Positions 1 through 7,590 of a stretch of 12,679 nucleotides of DNA are shown piece after piece. The DNA is taken from the NCBI RefSeq assembly GCF_028610675.1, contig NZ_JAQQWS010000026.1:1-12679 (forward strand), read 5' to 3'. The stretch's first letter is position 1. The number at the start of each line of letters is the position of its first letter. The notes beneath the pieces were generated by a model. The model searched no databases. It was not told the origin of the DNA and worked only from the letters and a program-made list of their open reading frames with translations. The stretch is from Alkalihalobacillus pseudalcaliphilus (GTDB taxonomy: Bacteria > Bacillota > Bacilli > Bacillales > Bacillaceae_D). The translations under genes and the position numbers were made by a program.

Positions 1-2
1 TT

Positions 3-557
3 GAATCTCATGATTTCTCAAAACAAGACTACAGCATTGACCAAAATGAAATCGAATTTATCCTATACGGCCAACGAGACTCAGCCGACAACTTCGCCGC
101 AGCCATGGCCGAAATCTTCGCCTTCCGATTCGCCGTAAACTTTGTTGAGGCGTTTACGCAAACCGAAGTAAGAGCATTCGGTAAGTTTATGTGGATAGCA
201 GCGATAGCTTATGCTTTGAAGGAAACTGTAAATGATATTGATTTTATTAGAAATGGCGAATCTGTGGAATTCTTTAATGGAGCTGGATTTAGTATGACGT
301 ATAAAGATCACTTAAGACTATTTCTCTTCATTCATCCAGAGGGAAATAAAATTGCTCGTACGATGGCGAGGATTCATCATAAAACCGATTCAGATTTAAA
401 ACAATTACCAACGTATATTCAAGGAACGGCTTCATCGAAAGTACAACTTTGGTTTTTACCAGGTGTTACATCATTATTAAGTAATGCTGGTGTTTTAAGT
501 GGTGAAGTAAGGGATAGGGAATTTATTATTGAAAAAGAAATTTATTACTCATATTGA
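3..557 (+). CDS. DUF5702-type protein of a Tad-like locus, C-terminal part (5' end outside window)
   Basis: The reading frame is open from the first bases of the window, before the internal ATG at 105, so this is the 3' part of a longer gene. About 184 residues are visible. They include an EFILYG segment near the start, then YKDHLRLFLF, IARTMARIHHKT and a hydrophobic stretch at WFLPGVTSLL near the end. This pattern matches my memory of DUF5702 proteins, which are found in Firmicute Tad-like loci; those have an N-terminal membrane helix that would lie outside the window. Function is unknown; a role as a cell-surface component of the pilus/secretion machine is inferred from the neighbouring TadE-like and prepilin peptidase genes. 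A lipoprotein gene follows 20 bases downstream. Coding status is confident, the family name less so. Confidence 0.75.
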   Translation, partial: ESHDFSKQDYSIDQNEIEFILYGQRDSADNFAAAMAEIFAFRFAVNFVEAFTQTEVRAFGKFMWIAAIAYALKETVNDIDFIRNGESVEFFNGAGFSMTYKDHLRLFLFIHPEGNKIARTMARIHHKTDSDLKQLPTYIQGTASSKVQLWFLPGVTSLLSNAGVLSGEVRDREFIIEKEIYYSY

Positions 558-577
558 TTCATTTGGAGGAGACTATC

Positions 578-1264
578 ATGAAAAAAATAACAAAAGCATT
601 AGGGATCACATTATTAGCCGGAAGTCTTTTAGTGGCTTGTAGTAATGATGAGGATACGGATACACCGGCAAACAATAATGATAATGGTACAAGTGATGAG
701 CAGGTGGAAAATGATGATAATGGAGTAGATGAAGGTACTAATGATGAAGGCGAAGATGATAGCGATGAAAATACCGAAAGTGATGACGAAAGCGATACAG
801 GAGGAGGGTTAGGAGCTGACCAAGAGTTCGGCGACCAACTAGACTTAGGAATTGGTGATACTGCACAGATTTCAAGTAACCAAGGTGCTTATGAGATTAC
901 GATTCATTCTGTGAAAAAGGAAGAGACAGTTGAGGATAATAGTTCAATGTTTGACTATTTTTTAGTTGTGGATGCAACAATTAAAAATATTGGTGATGAA
1001 CCATTAGATGCAACTAACCCAGTGGGTGTGTTGGAGCAAACGTCAAGGTTATCAGGTTCAGGTTCGGGAGACTATTCTGGGGATTATGAAACGATAGATT
1101 CGGTTAGTGGTGAATTAGGTCCTGGGGATGAAATGAGTGGCCAAATATTATTCCATGCGAGAAATGGAGAAGAACAATTTATCCGAGTACAGCCTGGCTT
1201 AATTGCTGCAGATGGCGTATATAACGATGCAGTGTGGACATTCACAGAAGATGAAATGGAATAA
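578..1264 (+). CDS. DUF4352-type surface lipoprotein
   Basis: This encodes a 228-residue secreted lipoprotein. I chose the ATG at 578 because it has a good ribosome binding site (TTTGGAGGAG, 562-571) and gives a clean lipoprotein signal: MKKITK, a hydrophobic core and the lipobox L-V-A-C with Cys21. The frame is open upstream to a TTG at 554, but that start would spoil the signal. Residues ~22-80 form a very acidic Asp/Glu/Asn/Gly linker. Residues ~85-225 look like a DUF4352 immunoglobulin-like fold, with GAYEITIHSV, a DATIKNIGDEPLDA strand and GPGDEMSGQILF. Such domains are common on lipoproteins of Gram-positive bacteria. The protein should be anchored on the outer face of the membrane; its role is unknown. 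It sits just after the DUF5702 gene and is followed by a decayed paralogue. Confidence 0.88.
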   Translation: MKKITKALGITLLAGSLLVACSNDEDTDTPANNNDNGTSDEQVENDDNGVDEGTNDEGEDDSDENTESDDESDTGGGLGADQEFGDQLDLGIGDTAQISSNQGAYEITIHSVKKEETVEDNSSMFDYFLVVDATIKNIGDEPLDATNPVGVLEQTSRLSGSGSGDYSGDYETIDSVSGELGPGDEMSGQILFHARNGEEQFIRVQPGLIAADGVYNDAVWTFTEDEME

Positions 1265-1271
1265 AGAAAGT

Positions 1272-1304
1272 GAGTGAGAAAGGTAAACAAACCTTTCTCC
1301 ACTC
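1272..1304 (+). terminator. Stem-loop after the lipoprotein gene, possible weak terminator
   Basis: GAGTGAGAAAGGT (1272-1284) pairs with ACCTTTCTCCACTC (1291-1304) around an AAACAA loop, with one bulged G. It begins 7 bases after the lipoprotein stop codon. No T-run follows, so intrinsic termination would be weak; it may instead protect the mRNA 3' end. Confidence 0.45.
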
Positions 1305-1355
1305 TACTTGAGTTAAACGATTGGGTTTAATTGAATTAGAGTGATAGACAGATTG

Positions 1356-1471
1356 GAGGATAGTGATATGAAAAACATTCAATTATATATCTGAACCAAG
1401 GGTTAATTGCAGCTGGTGTTATTTATAATAATGCTTACTGGAGTTTTAACGTGAGTGACATCCGCGAATAA
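1356..1471 (+). pseudogene. Remnant of a second DUF4352-type lipoprotein gene (internal deletion)
   Basis: A ribosome binding site (TTGGAGGATAG, 1354-1364) and ATG at 1368 start MKNIQLYI, which stops after eight codons. In another frame, 1397-1471 reads QGLIAAGVIYNNAYWSFNV, then SDIRE and a stop. This matches the end of the intact upstream lipoprotein (PGLIAADGVYNDAVWTFTED). The start also resembles that lipoprotein's MKKI. The simplest reading is a tandem duplicate that lost nearly all of its middle, leaving the start and the last ~25 codons in different frames. Confidence 0.7.
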
Positions 1472-1662
1472 TGTATGACTCTCACAGCACCAAAGTAACA
1501 AAATAGCTGGAGTGAGGTAAAGAACGATTGGAAGAAGGAAGCCTTTAGGATTATTTATAAAAAATTGGATGATTATGGTTTTATTTGGATGAAAGAAGGG
1601 GAAATACAAATAACATGTTATGTTCCCTATGGAGTTTTGTAAGAAAGGGAGGTTTAGCTTAA
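1472..1662 (+). other. Non-coding gap with a possible degraded coding fragment
   Basis: No intact gene is seen here. A 47-codon open stretch (1499-1642) in the + strand includes WKKEAFRIIYKKLDDYGFIW and CYVPYGVL, and looks protein-like. It has no ATG or GTG with a ribosome binding site at its beginning, so it is probably another gene remnant. The end of the gap (GGGAGG, 1648-1653) is the ribosome binding site of the TadE-like gene. Confidence 0.3.
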
Positions 1663-2238
1663 ATGTTTACAAAGTTTAGAAGGAGTGAGGATGGTAGCCT
1701 AACGTTAGAAGCAGCGATGGTTTTGCCTGTATTTTTGCTATTTACCGTGTTCCTGGCGATGATGATTCGAATATCGGTCGCTGATATGGCTTTAAAACAA
1801 GCTGTAAGTGAGACAACCCAAATCGTAGCGACACATGCTTATCCATTCGCTTTATTAGCTGAAGGTGGCACAAACGCTGCTGATAAATGGATTAAAAATA
1901 CGACCGAGGATGAAGTTAGTCTAGACAAAATCTCCGAATTAGTTGGAGAAATCTTTGAAGCATTTGATATTGATATACATGGAATTTTGTCTGGTGTAGC
2001 TAGTACGGCCGCTAACCCATTTGTGAAAAATAACTTCGAAAGAGCAAATTCAGACGGAAGATTTGAGAAAGATGGAGTTACAGTGACTGATGTCGATGTT
2101 AGCAATCTCTCTTTCCCAGAATTCAAAGGCTATATCGGAATTACCGCTACATATGAAGTACCCATTGTAGCTCCATTTGTGAATCGAACCATTACTTTAG
2201 AACAAAGTGCTTACGAAAAAGTCTGGACCGGCTCGTAG
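1663..2238 (+). CDS. TadE-like pseudopilin
   Basis: This 191-residue protein has the TadE/TadG signature. A short basic N-terminus (FTKFRR) is followed by EDGSLTLEAAMVLPVFLLF, with Glu16 in the position of the conserved pilin-type Glu at the start of the membrane helix (~13-36). The remainder (~37-191) should lie outside the membrane and ends in a beta-rich segment (ITATYEVPIVAPFV). TadE-like proteins are minor pilins of Tad/Flp pili, processed by a dedicated prepilin peptidase; one is encoded 70 bases downstream. The ATG at 1663 has a GGGAGG site nine bases ahead. Which pilin-like role it plays cannot be told, because the motor genes (tadA/B/C) are not in the window. Confidence 0.85.
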   Translation: MFTKFRRSEDGSLTLEAAMVLPVFLLFTVFLAMMIRISVADMALKQAVSETTQIVATHAYPFALLAEGGTNAADKWIKNTTEDEVSLDKISELVGEIFEAFDIDIHGILSGVASTAANPFVKNNFERANSDGRFEKDGVTVTDVDVSNLSFPEFKGYIGITATYEVPIVAPFVNRTITLEQSAYEKVWTGS

Positions 2239-2308
2239 TCTTAAACAGGGGTTAGGAGTCCTTTCAGGTGTAAAGTGTTTATCTAGCTTATAGAAACGAG
2301 GTGATTTT

Positions 2309-2833
2309 TTGAATCTAGAAATCTATGACTATATTGTGTTTGTGTATTTATTGGTGGCGTTGTATTTAGATGTGCGCTATCAGAAGTTGCCGAATTGGTT
2401 GACCGCAGGGGCGATGGCGGTTGGGCTTGTCTATCATCTGATTGCGAGTGGGATAGAAGGGTTAGTTTTTTCTGTATTTGGTTTACTGGTTGCTGGACTT
2501 ATTTTCTTACTTTTATATGTATTTAAAGCACTAGGTGCAGGAGATGTGAAGCTTTTTGCTGGGATTGGTGCGCTGATAGGTGTCGTCAATGTTTTGAATG
2601 TGATGATGTATTCGATTATTTATGCAGGATTGATTGCGATCATCTTACTTTTATTCACAAGAACCTTCTTAAGGCGTCTTGTAACGGGTTTGTTTGCGAT
2701 GATTAGTAGCTTAACATCAAAGGACTTATCACATTTAGAATCTTTTAAGGCAACAAAAGCGACTCGTTTTCCGTTTATGTATGCCGTTATCCCTGCTGTA
2801 GTCACAGCGTATATTTACTTAGGAAAGTTCTAA
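2309..2833 (+). CDS. Prepilin peptidase, A24 family (TadV/CpaA type)
   Basis: A 174-residue polytopic membrane aspartic protease that cleaves the leader of type IV/Tad prepilins. Both active-site motifs are present: Asp21 in YLDVRYQKLPNW near the first helix, and Asp79 in the GAGDVKL (GxGD) motif. It lacks the N-terminal zinc/methyltransferase domain of PilD-type enzymes, so it belongs to the short TadV/CpaA class. Several hydrophobic segments flank the motifs. The start is TTG at 2309, with a GAGGTGA site at 2299-2305 and no better ATG nearby. The TadE-like protein upstream is a likely substrate, and the FHA gene begins 27 bases downstream. Confidence 0.92.
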   Translation: MNLEIYDYIVFVYLLVALYLDVRYQKLPNWLTAGAMAVGLVYHLIASGIEGLVFSVFGLLVAGLIFLLLYVFKALGAGDVKLFAGIGALIGVVNVLNVMMYSIIYAGLIAIILLLFTRTFLRRLVTGLFAMISSLTSKDLSHLESFKATKATRFPFMYAVIPAVVTAYIYLGKF

Positions 2834-2860
2834 TTGGAATTCGAGATAGGAGGAAGAAAC

Positions 2861-4639
2861 ATGGGAGAAAGCAAGACCATCTTTGGCTTACATTATGAAT
2901 ATATCGAAAAAAATGGCCAGTACTTAGTTGTGAAAGAAAAGCAAGAGCAAGCGTTAACGGAAGAGGATTTAATTCAACTCCAGCTACGAATGATGCAGTC
3001 GAACCAAATACCTAATCTTTTACCGCTTTCGGTTGAAGAGATTGATTTTGAACTCAAGCTCTATTATGACGTGACGTCAAAGCGTCAATTAAACGTTTAT
3101 TTAAACCAATATATGTTATCCTCGCATGAGTTTTATCAATTATTTATGAACATCATTTCAACGCTTGAACAGAGCAAACTTTACATGCTGAATGAGCATC
3201 AGTACATATTACAAGAGGAGTTTATCTACCTTGGTAAAACAACACAGCAGCTGTATTTAACGTATGCGCCTGTACAAGGTTTGGAAAAAGAAACAACAAC
3301 GATGGACGATTTAAAGGAGTTATTAGGCTCAATAGCTGAACGGGTTGATAGCTTACAAGGTAGTGAATTAAATACGATTCAGCAATACATTGATAATTCC
3401 TCCTTTAATTTATCAGGTCTGAAGGAGCTTTTATTAGAGCTACAACAGCTTCGACCGAATCCTTATCAAGGTGGACCGGGCTTTGTGCCTGGACAACAAA
3501 ATCAACAGGGGCAAGCAAATGGAAATGGCTATCAGCAACAGGCCCCAAAACAACAAGGTGGAGAGCAGCCGAATCATGCTCAAAATGGTCAAGAATCAGA
3601 CAGCCCAGCCGATTTTGATCCATTCAGGCAAGACCCTGCCAAAAAGAAAAAGGCCAGTGGGAAAAAGAAAAAAACAAAAACAACAAAAAATAAAGGTAAG
3701 GGTGAGCCCCTACCACAACGAATCAAGATTTATATAGGCGTCGGGGCAGCATTAGCGATTGCTTTAATATGGAAATTATTTGAAACGATTCCGACTCAGG
3801 CGATTTTTTATACGAGTATCGCAGCAACCGTTCTACTGATAGCGGCAGCCATTTATTTCATCTTTTTCTTCAAAGTCGGTAAAGCGGGAGCCAGTCAAGA
3901 ACAAGATCAGCAAGATGAAGCGGCAGCGACTCAGGAGCAGCAAGCAGCCCAGATGCCAAATCAACAAGGTTACTATAGCTATAATCAACCAAATCAGCAG
4001 TCATTTAACCAGTTCCCACAAGCAGCTGGAATGAATCAAACTCAAGCCCATTACCAGCCGCCAGCGCCAGCTAGGCCGCAACCGGTAAAACAAGAGGCAA
4101 CGGCGGCAGCACCTTCTGCGGTGGCAGTAGCGACAAAACCAGAGTCGATGCCTTCTTATAATGACGACCTGCAAGCTCCAATAGCAACGAAAGTTTCAAA
4201 AAAAGCCAAACCAAAACCAGTGCCAATGGCTTATTTAGAAGACGATCAATCGTTAATGATGGATACAGGTCTTCTTTCTGAAAGTGATGATACTGTGCTT
4301 TTAGGTGAGGATAGTGATGAGGAAGAAAATCTAGAAGTTTCGAATCCGTTTCTTGAAGTAGAGCGCGAGGACGGTTTTGAACAGATTGAGCTGGCTGAAA
4401 CTCATTTTACGATTGGAAGAAATGATGAAGCAGTTGTTTATGTCGAGGACAGTGTCGGTGTATCCCGCGTTCATGCTGAATTTGTTCGAATTGAAAATAG
4501 CTATGGAGTTAAGGATTTAGGTTCAAAGAATGGTACGAAGTTAAATGGTGAAGCACTTGTACCTTATAAAATATATGCCCTACAAATCGATGATGTCGTC
4601 TCCATTGGAAAAGTCGATTATACCTTTAAATGGGAGTAG
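2861..4639 (+). CDS. Membrane FHA-domain protein with N-terminal DUF6382-like domain
   Basis: This 592-residue protein should bind phosphothreonine and so act as a reader of the kinase encoded two genes downstream. I start at the ATG at 2861, which has a GGAGGA site 5 bases away; an in-frame TTG at 2834 lacks support. Layout: a globular N-terminal domain (~1-190) resembling DUF6382; a Gln/Asn-rich then Lys-rich linker (~200-285); two membrane helices (~288-307 and ~314-338); a second Gln/Pro/Ala-rich linker (~345-440); and a C-terminal FHA domain (~495-592). FHA residues visible are Arg520 in FTIGR, Ser535 and His538 in SRVH, and Asn557-Gly558. Two closely spaced helices put both ends in the cytoplasm. 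The PP2C gene starts six bases after the stop, so they are probably translationally coupled. Confidence 0.9.
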   Translation: MGESKTIFGLHYEYIEKNGQYLVVKEKQEQALTEEDLIQLQLRMMQSNQIPNLLPLSVEEIDFELKLYYDVTSKRQLNVYLNQYMLSSHEFYQLFMNIISTLEQSKLYMLNEHQYILQEEFIYLGKTTQQLYLTYAPVQGLEKETTTMDDLKELLGSIAERVDSLQGSELNTIQQYIDNSSFNLSGLKELLLELQQLRPNPYQGGPGFVPGQQNQQGQANGNGYQQQAPKQQGGEQPNHAQNGQESDSPADFDPFRQDPAKKKKASGKKKKTKTTKNKGKGEPLPQRIKIYIGVGAALAIALIWKLFETIPTQAIFYTSIAATVLLIAAAIYFIFFFKVGKAGASQEQDQQDEAAATQEQQAAQMPNQQGYYSYNQPNQQSFNQFPQAAGMNQTQAHYQPPAPARPQPVKQEATAAAPSAVAVATKPESMPSYNDDLQAPIATKVSKKAKPKPVPMAYLEDDQSLMMDTGLLSESDDTVLLGEDSDEEENLEVSNPFLEVEREDGFEQIELAETHFTIGRNDEAVVYVEDSVGVSRVHAEFVRIENSYGVKDLGSKNGTKLNGEALVPYKIYALQIDDVVSIGKVDYTFKWE

Positions 4640-4645
4640 TCGGGT

Positions 4646-5584
4646 ATGACGTTTAATCATAATTGGCAAATAGGTCTCGCCACCCATACAGGACCAGTCA
4701 AACAACGCAATGAAGATAACTATTTTTTAAAAATGACGACGGACCCAAAAGGGCATGAATTTGGTCTCTTAGCCATTGCAGATGGTATGGGTGGTTATAA
4801 GGCGGGAGCTGAAGCGAGTAAGCTCGTTGTTTTGCTTCTTGACGAATGGTGGCAGAAGCGAGTTCCAAAACTAATTAAAAAGAAGAACCTTCAGCAGCTA
4901 TTATCGGTAGAATTTGAAAAGCTTTTTACGAAAATGAACGAGGAGCTTTTGAAGGTCGGTACGAAGCTCGGCACAACGCTTTCCTTAGTTGTGATGCACG
5001 CTGGTCATTATCAGCTTTACCACGTTGGTGATAGTCGGATTTACCAAATAAAAGGTAGCCAAGGCTTTCAGCGTTTCATTCATCAGCAGCAAGTAAATGG
5101 TCATGATCTGACCCCACAAGACACAGAAGAGCTTGAAGGTGAAATGGAAATGGCTCTCTTAACAGAGGACCATTCATGGGTTGAGCAGCAAGTGAAAAAA
5201 GGAAAGCTAACAAGAGAGCAAGCCCGTAATCATCAGAAGAGAAACATGCTGACACAGTGTTTGGGGATTGAAGAGGGTGTCGACCCTTTTGAGCAAGTCG
5301 GCTTTTATCATTCTAGTGATTTATTTCTTTTGTGTAGTGATGGTTTTTACTCGATGTTTTCTGATGAGGAGATTATTCGAACTTTGCAAGGCTTGGAAAA
5401 AGAATATACCGATTTGCAAATGATTGCCGACTATTTAGTTAAACTCGCAAACTTCTCAGGCACTCGCGATAATATCACCGTGCTTCTTGTTCGGAACGTA
5501 TTTGCCAAAGATCAAGTGGCAGCGACCGATCATAAGAATATGTGGAAAAGTCTCCTGTCCAAGTATAAACGAGGAACCGATTAA
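4646..5584 (+). CDS. PP2C-family (PPM) Ser/Thr protein phosphatase
   Basis: A 312-residue metal-dependent protein phosphatase, expected to be cytoplasmic. The PPM motifs are intact: RNEDN with Asp24, DGMGG with metal ligand Asp46, GDSRIY around 128-133, LTEDHS, LLCSDG with Asp232, and RDNITV with Asp275. A charged insertion (~135-170) between GDSR and LTEDHS makes it longer than the ~250-residue PrpC/Stp1 type. The ~30-residue tail after the last motif is basic. The ribosome binding site (GGGAG, 4632-4636) lies inside the end of the FHA gene. The kinase ATG follows its stop codon directly. It probably reverses phosphorylation by that kinase; this is inferred from the common kinase-phosphatase pairing. 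Confidence 0.95.
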   Translation: MTFNHNWQIGLATHTGPVKQRNEDNYFLKMTTDPKGHEFGLLAIADGMGGYKAGAEASKLVVLLLDEWWQKRVPKLIKKKNLQQLLSVEFEKLFTKMNEELLKVGTKLGTTLSLVVMHAGHYQLYHVGDSRIYQIKGSQGFQRFIHQQQVNGHDLTPQDTEELEGEMEMALLTEDHSWVEQQVKKGKLTREQARNHQKRNMLTQCLGIEEGVDPFEQVGFYHSSDLFLLCSDGFYSMFSDEEIIRTLQGLEKEYTDLQMIADYLVKLANFSGTRDNITVLLVRNVFAKDQVAATDHKNMWKSLLSKYKRGTD

Positions 5585-6496
5585 ATGGCGAAGCATGATA
5601 TACATTTCCAAGCCGGTGATATTTTAAAAGGGAGATACGAAATTATTAGGCAAATCGGTTCAGGTGGAATGTCGGCGGTTTATTTAGCCAATGAGGTAGG
5701 CGATACGGCGAAAGTATGGGCGATTAAGGTTGCCGATATGCAAAAGAAAATTTCGAGGCGCCTTTTCTCGGAGGCGAAGCTACTTAGTGAGCTTCACCAT
5801 CCTGGTCTACCGCAAATAGCCGATTTTTTTCCATCGGAGGATGAACGCTATTTCTTCCTTGTCCAAGAGTATGTGGCAGGTCAATCGCTATTACAGTTCT
5901 ACGAAAATCAGCAAGAGCCCATGTCTGAAGAGACGGTTCTTGAAATGAGCTTGAAGCTAACCGATATTTTAAGCTATTTACATGGGCAACAGCCAGCAAT
6001 TATTTATCGTGATTTAAAGCCGGGTAACATTATGCTTATGCCTACAGGAGAGATCAAGTTAATTGATTTTGGTATTGCTCGTAAGTTCGATGAGTCGAAG
6101 CTCAAGGATACGCTACAAATCGGTACAGTTGGTTTCGCTGCACCTGAGCAGTTTGAAAAACAGCAGTCGGATAGGAGGACGGATCTTTTCTCGTTAGGAG
6201 CCTTAATGTATTACTTATTAAGTGGCGGTAAATTCGTCTACATTACTCAGAAACCGATTGCTCACTTCAGGCCTCATTTATCAAAGGCAACGAAACAGCT
6301 TATTGACGACCTTGTTCAGTTAGAACCAAGCAAAAGGCCAGCCTCAGTTGTTGAGGTGAAAACGAATCTTCTCGAGGCTACCTGGCAGCTAGGGCAAGGC
6401 ACAAGTGGTAAAGCTTGGCTTGTAACCAAATATGTGCTCTCGATTGCGAGCTTACTTATGGTCATCACGTATATACTATTCGATCAAATTTTATAA
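5585..6496 (+). CDS. Hanks-type Ser/Thr protein kinase with C-terminal membrane anchor
   Basis: A 303-residue eukaryotic-like kinase with a full catalytic set: glycine loop GSGGMS (25-30), Lys48 in WAIK, Asp143 in YRDLKPGN with Asn148, and Asp161 in DFG. The activation segment has a GTVGF stretch followed by APEQ. The HRD histidine is Tyr, which is tolerated in many bacterial kinases. After the kinase domain (~18-265) comes one hydrophobic helix (~280-301) that ends almost at the C-terminus. Unlike PrkC/PknB it therefore has no PASTA or other outside sensor domain. The ATG abuts the phosphatase stop (TAAATG), with GAGGA ten bases upstream. Likely targets include the FHA protein and the pilus or EssB-like components; targets are inference. 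Confidence 0.95.
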   Translation: MAKHDIHFQAGDILKGRYEIIRQIGSGGMSAVYLANEVGDTAKVWAIKVADMQKKISRRLFSEAKLLSELHHPGLPQIADFFPSEDERYFFLVQEYVAGQSLLQFYENQQEPMSEETVLEMSLKLTDILSYLHGQQPAIIYRDLKPGNIMLMPTGEIKLIDFGIARKFDESKLKDTLQIGTVGFAAPEQFEKQQSDRRTDLFSLGALMYYLLSGGKFVYITQKPIAHFRPHLSKATKQLIDDLVQLEPSKRPASVVEVKTNLLEATWQLGQGTSGKAWLVTKYVLSIASLLMVITYILFDQIL

Positions 6497-6511
6497 AAGA
6501 GGTGATTGTTC

Positions 6512-7390
6512 ATGAATTGTCCATCATGCGGAAAAACACTAAGCCAAGAAGATAAGTTTTGTATTTATTGTGGGGCAAAGGTCGAGCAGCCGTTAAATGC
6601 CGAAGAACCGTTTACAACGAAAGAAGATATCATCGTTCCGAGCAATGAAGGCGAGGCGGGTAACAAGATTAAGCAAGAACCGCCTGTTAATCCAGGGCAA
6701 ACGTCGACAGAGGAGGCGGCAGCAACGGCTGATGCAACAGGCGTTGGGGAGGCTGTTTCGTCAAATAAGCAACCGAACGAAAAGGTTGAGCAAGCGAAAA
6801 AAGCAGCGAATGATTATTTTTCATTTATATTTGGTCAGGCAAAAGCTCCTGCAGAGACAGCATTAAGATTTGAGAAATCGCACTTCATTTTTGGTTATAT
6901 TAACATCGGCGTTATTGCCTTCTTTTTCGCTCTCGCCACGTATTTTCAGTATACGAACAGTACGTTAAGTAGATTTGAGAATATTAGCTTTTTCGAGGTC
7001 TTCTTTACAGGTTTGATTTCTATGGCTTTATTCCTTGTAGCCATTGCCGGACTGTTATTTATCGTCTTAAAGTCCATTTATAAAGTCGATGTCGGTTTTC
7101 ATGATTTGATTAGTCAGTATGGTGTGTTTTTAAGCGTACCTGTTTATTTATCGGCGGCTTATCTCATTTCAGCGTTGGTTGATTTGAATTTCTTATTATT
7201 TTTCACTGTGATTTTATTTATTCCGATGATTTTTGCCGGTGTAGTGGCGGTTTTCTTCCATTATAAGGAGCAGCTAACAAAAGGGTTAGATAGCATTTAC
7301 GGTCTGTTAATCATTTTTGTCGGAATCGGACTAATGCTTTACATTACTTCAGACTATTTATTAAATGGGCTAATTAGAGCAATCTTTTAA
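6512..7390 (+). CDS. Zinc-ribbon protein with about five membrane helices
   Basis: A 292-residue protein of unknown function. The N-terminus is a classic zinc ribbon, with Cys3 and Cys6 (CPSC) and Cys17 and Cys20 (CIYC). A charged, Ala/Glu-rich linker (~25-115) follows, then five predicted membrane helices at about 124-147, 160-190, 204-224, 226-250 and 262-284. I chose the ATG at 6512 because it puts the zinc ribbon at the extreme N-terminus and has GAGGTGA six bases upstream; an in-frame TTG at 6506 overlaps the spacing region. It follows the kinase by 15 bases and closes the signalling operon. Zinc ribbon plus polytopic domain proteins are common in Firmicutes, but no specific activity can be assigned. 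Confidence 0.88.
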   Translation: MNCPSCGKTLSQEDKFCIYCGAKVEQPLNAEEPFTTKEDIIVPSNEGEAGNKIKQEPPVNPGQTSTEEAAATADATGVGEAVSSNKQPNEKVEQAKKAANDYFSFIFGQAKAPAETALRFEKSHFIFGYINIGVIAFFFALATYFQYTNSTLSRFENISFFEVFFTGLISMALFLVAIAGLLFIVLKSIYKVDVGFHDLISQYGVFLSVPVYLSAAYLISALVDLNFLLFFTVILFIPMIFAGVVAVFFHYKEQLTKGLDSIYGLLIIFVGIGLMLYITSDYLLNGLIRAIF

Positions 7391-7465
7391 TCTGGAGCAA
7401 GCTAACTCGCCGACCTATCGTATGCGTGGAATTTCTAGTGCGAAGGTGTCGGTGTAAGTATGGGA

Positions 7466-7574
7466 AAAGTGAAAAGAGGAAGGTGCTTAGAGGCTTTAGT
7501 AGGGCGACATCAGGGTAGAGACTTGTAGGTTGCCTTACGAAGCTCAAGAAACGAGCACCTTTTACTTTCTAGCT
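7466..7574 (+). repeat. Long imperfect hairpin element after the zinc-ribbon gene (possible terminator)
   Basis: The outer arms AAGGTGCT (7480-7487) and AGCACCTT (7554-7561) pair. Inside them GTAGGGCGAC (7499-7508) pairs with GTTGCCTTAC (7529-7538) through ten pairs, two of them G-U. The arms extend outward as AAAGTGAAAAG against CTTTTACTTT. A short T-run (TTTT, 7560-7563) follows the 3' arm, so it could terminate the upstream operon. From memory it resembles dispersed intergenic repeats of Bacillus relatives that contain GCTCAAGAAACGAGC; I cannot verify this without a search. A similar core, GCTCGAAGAAACGAG, occurs at 10183-10197. The stretch between 7391 and 7465 shows nothing I can name. 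Confidence 0.6.
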
Positions 7575-7590
7575 GCACTCATTTATTAAA

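Noticed and set aside
105..557. Complete gene starting at the ATG at 105
   Set aside because: The frame continues open to the window's left edge with sequence fitting the family, and there is no ribosome binding site before 105.
1403..1609. 68-residue hydrophobic minus-strand gene
   Set aside because: It is the reverse of the lipoprotein remnant, which reads correctly on the + strand.
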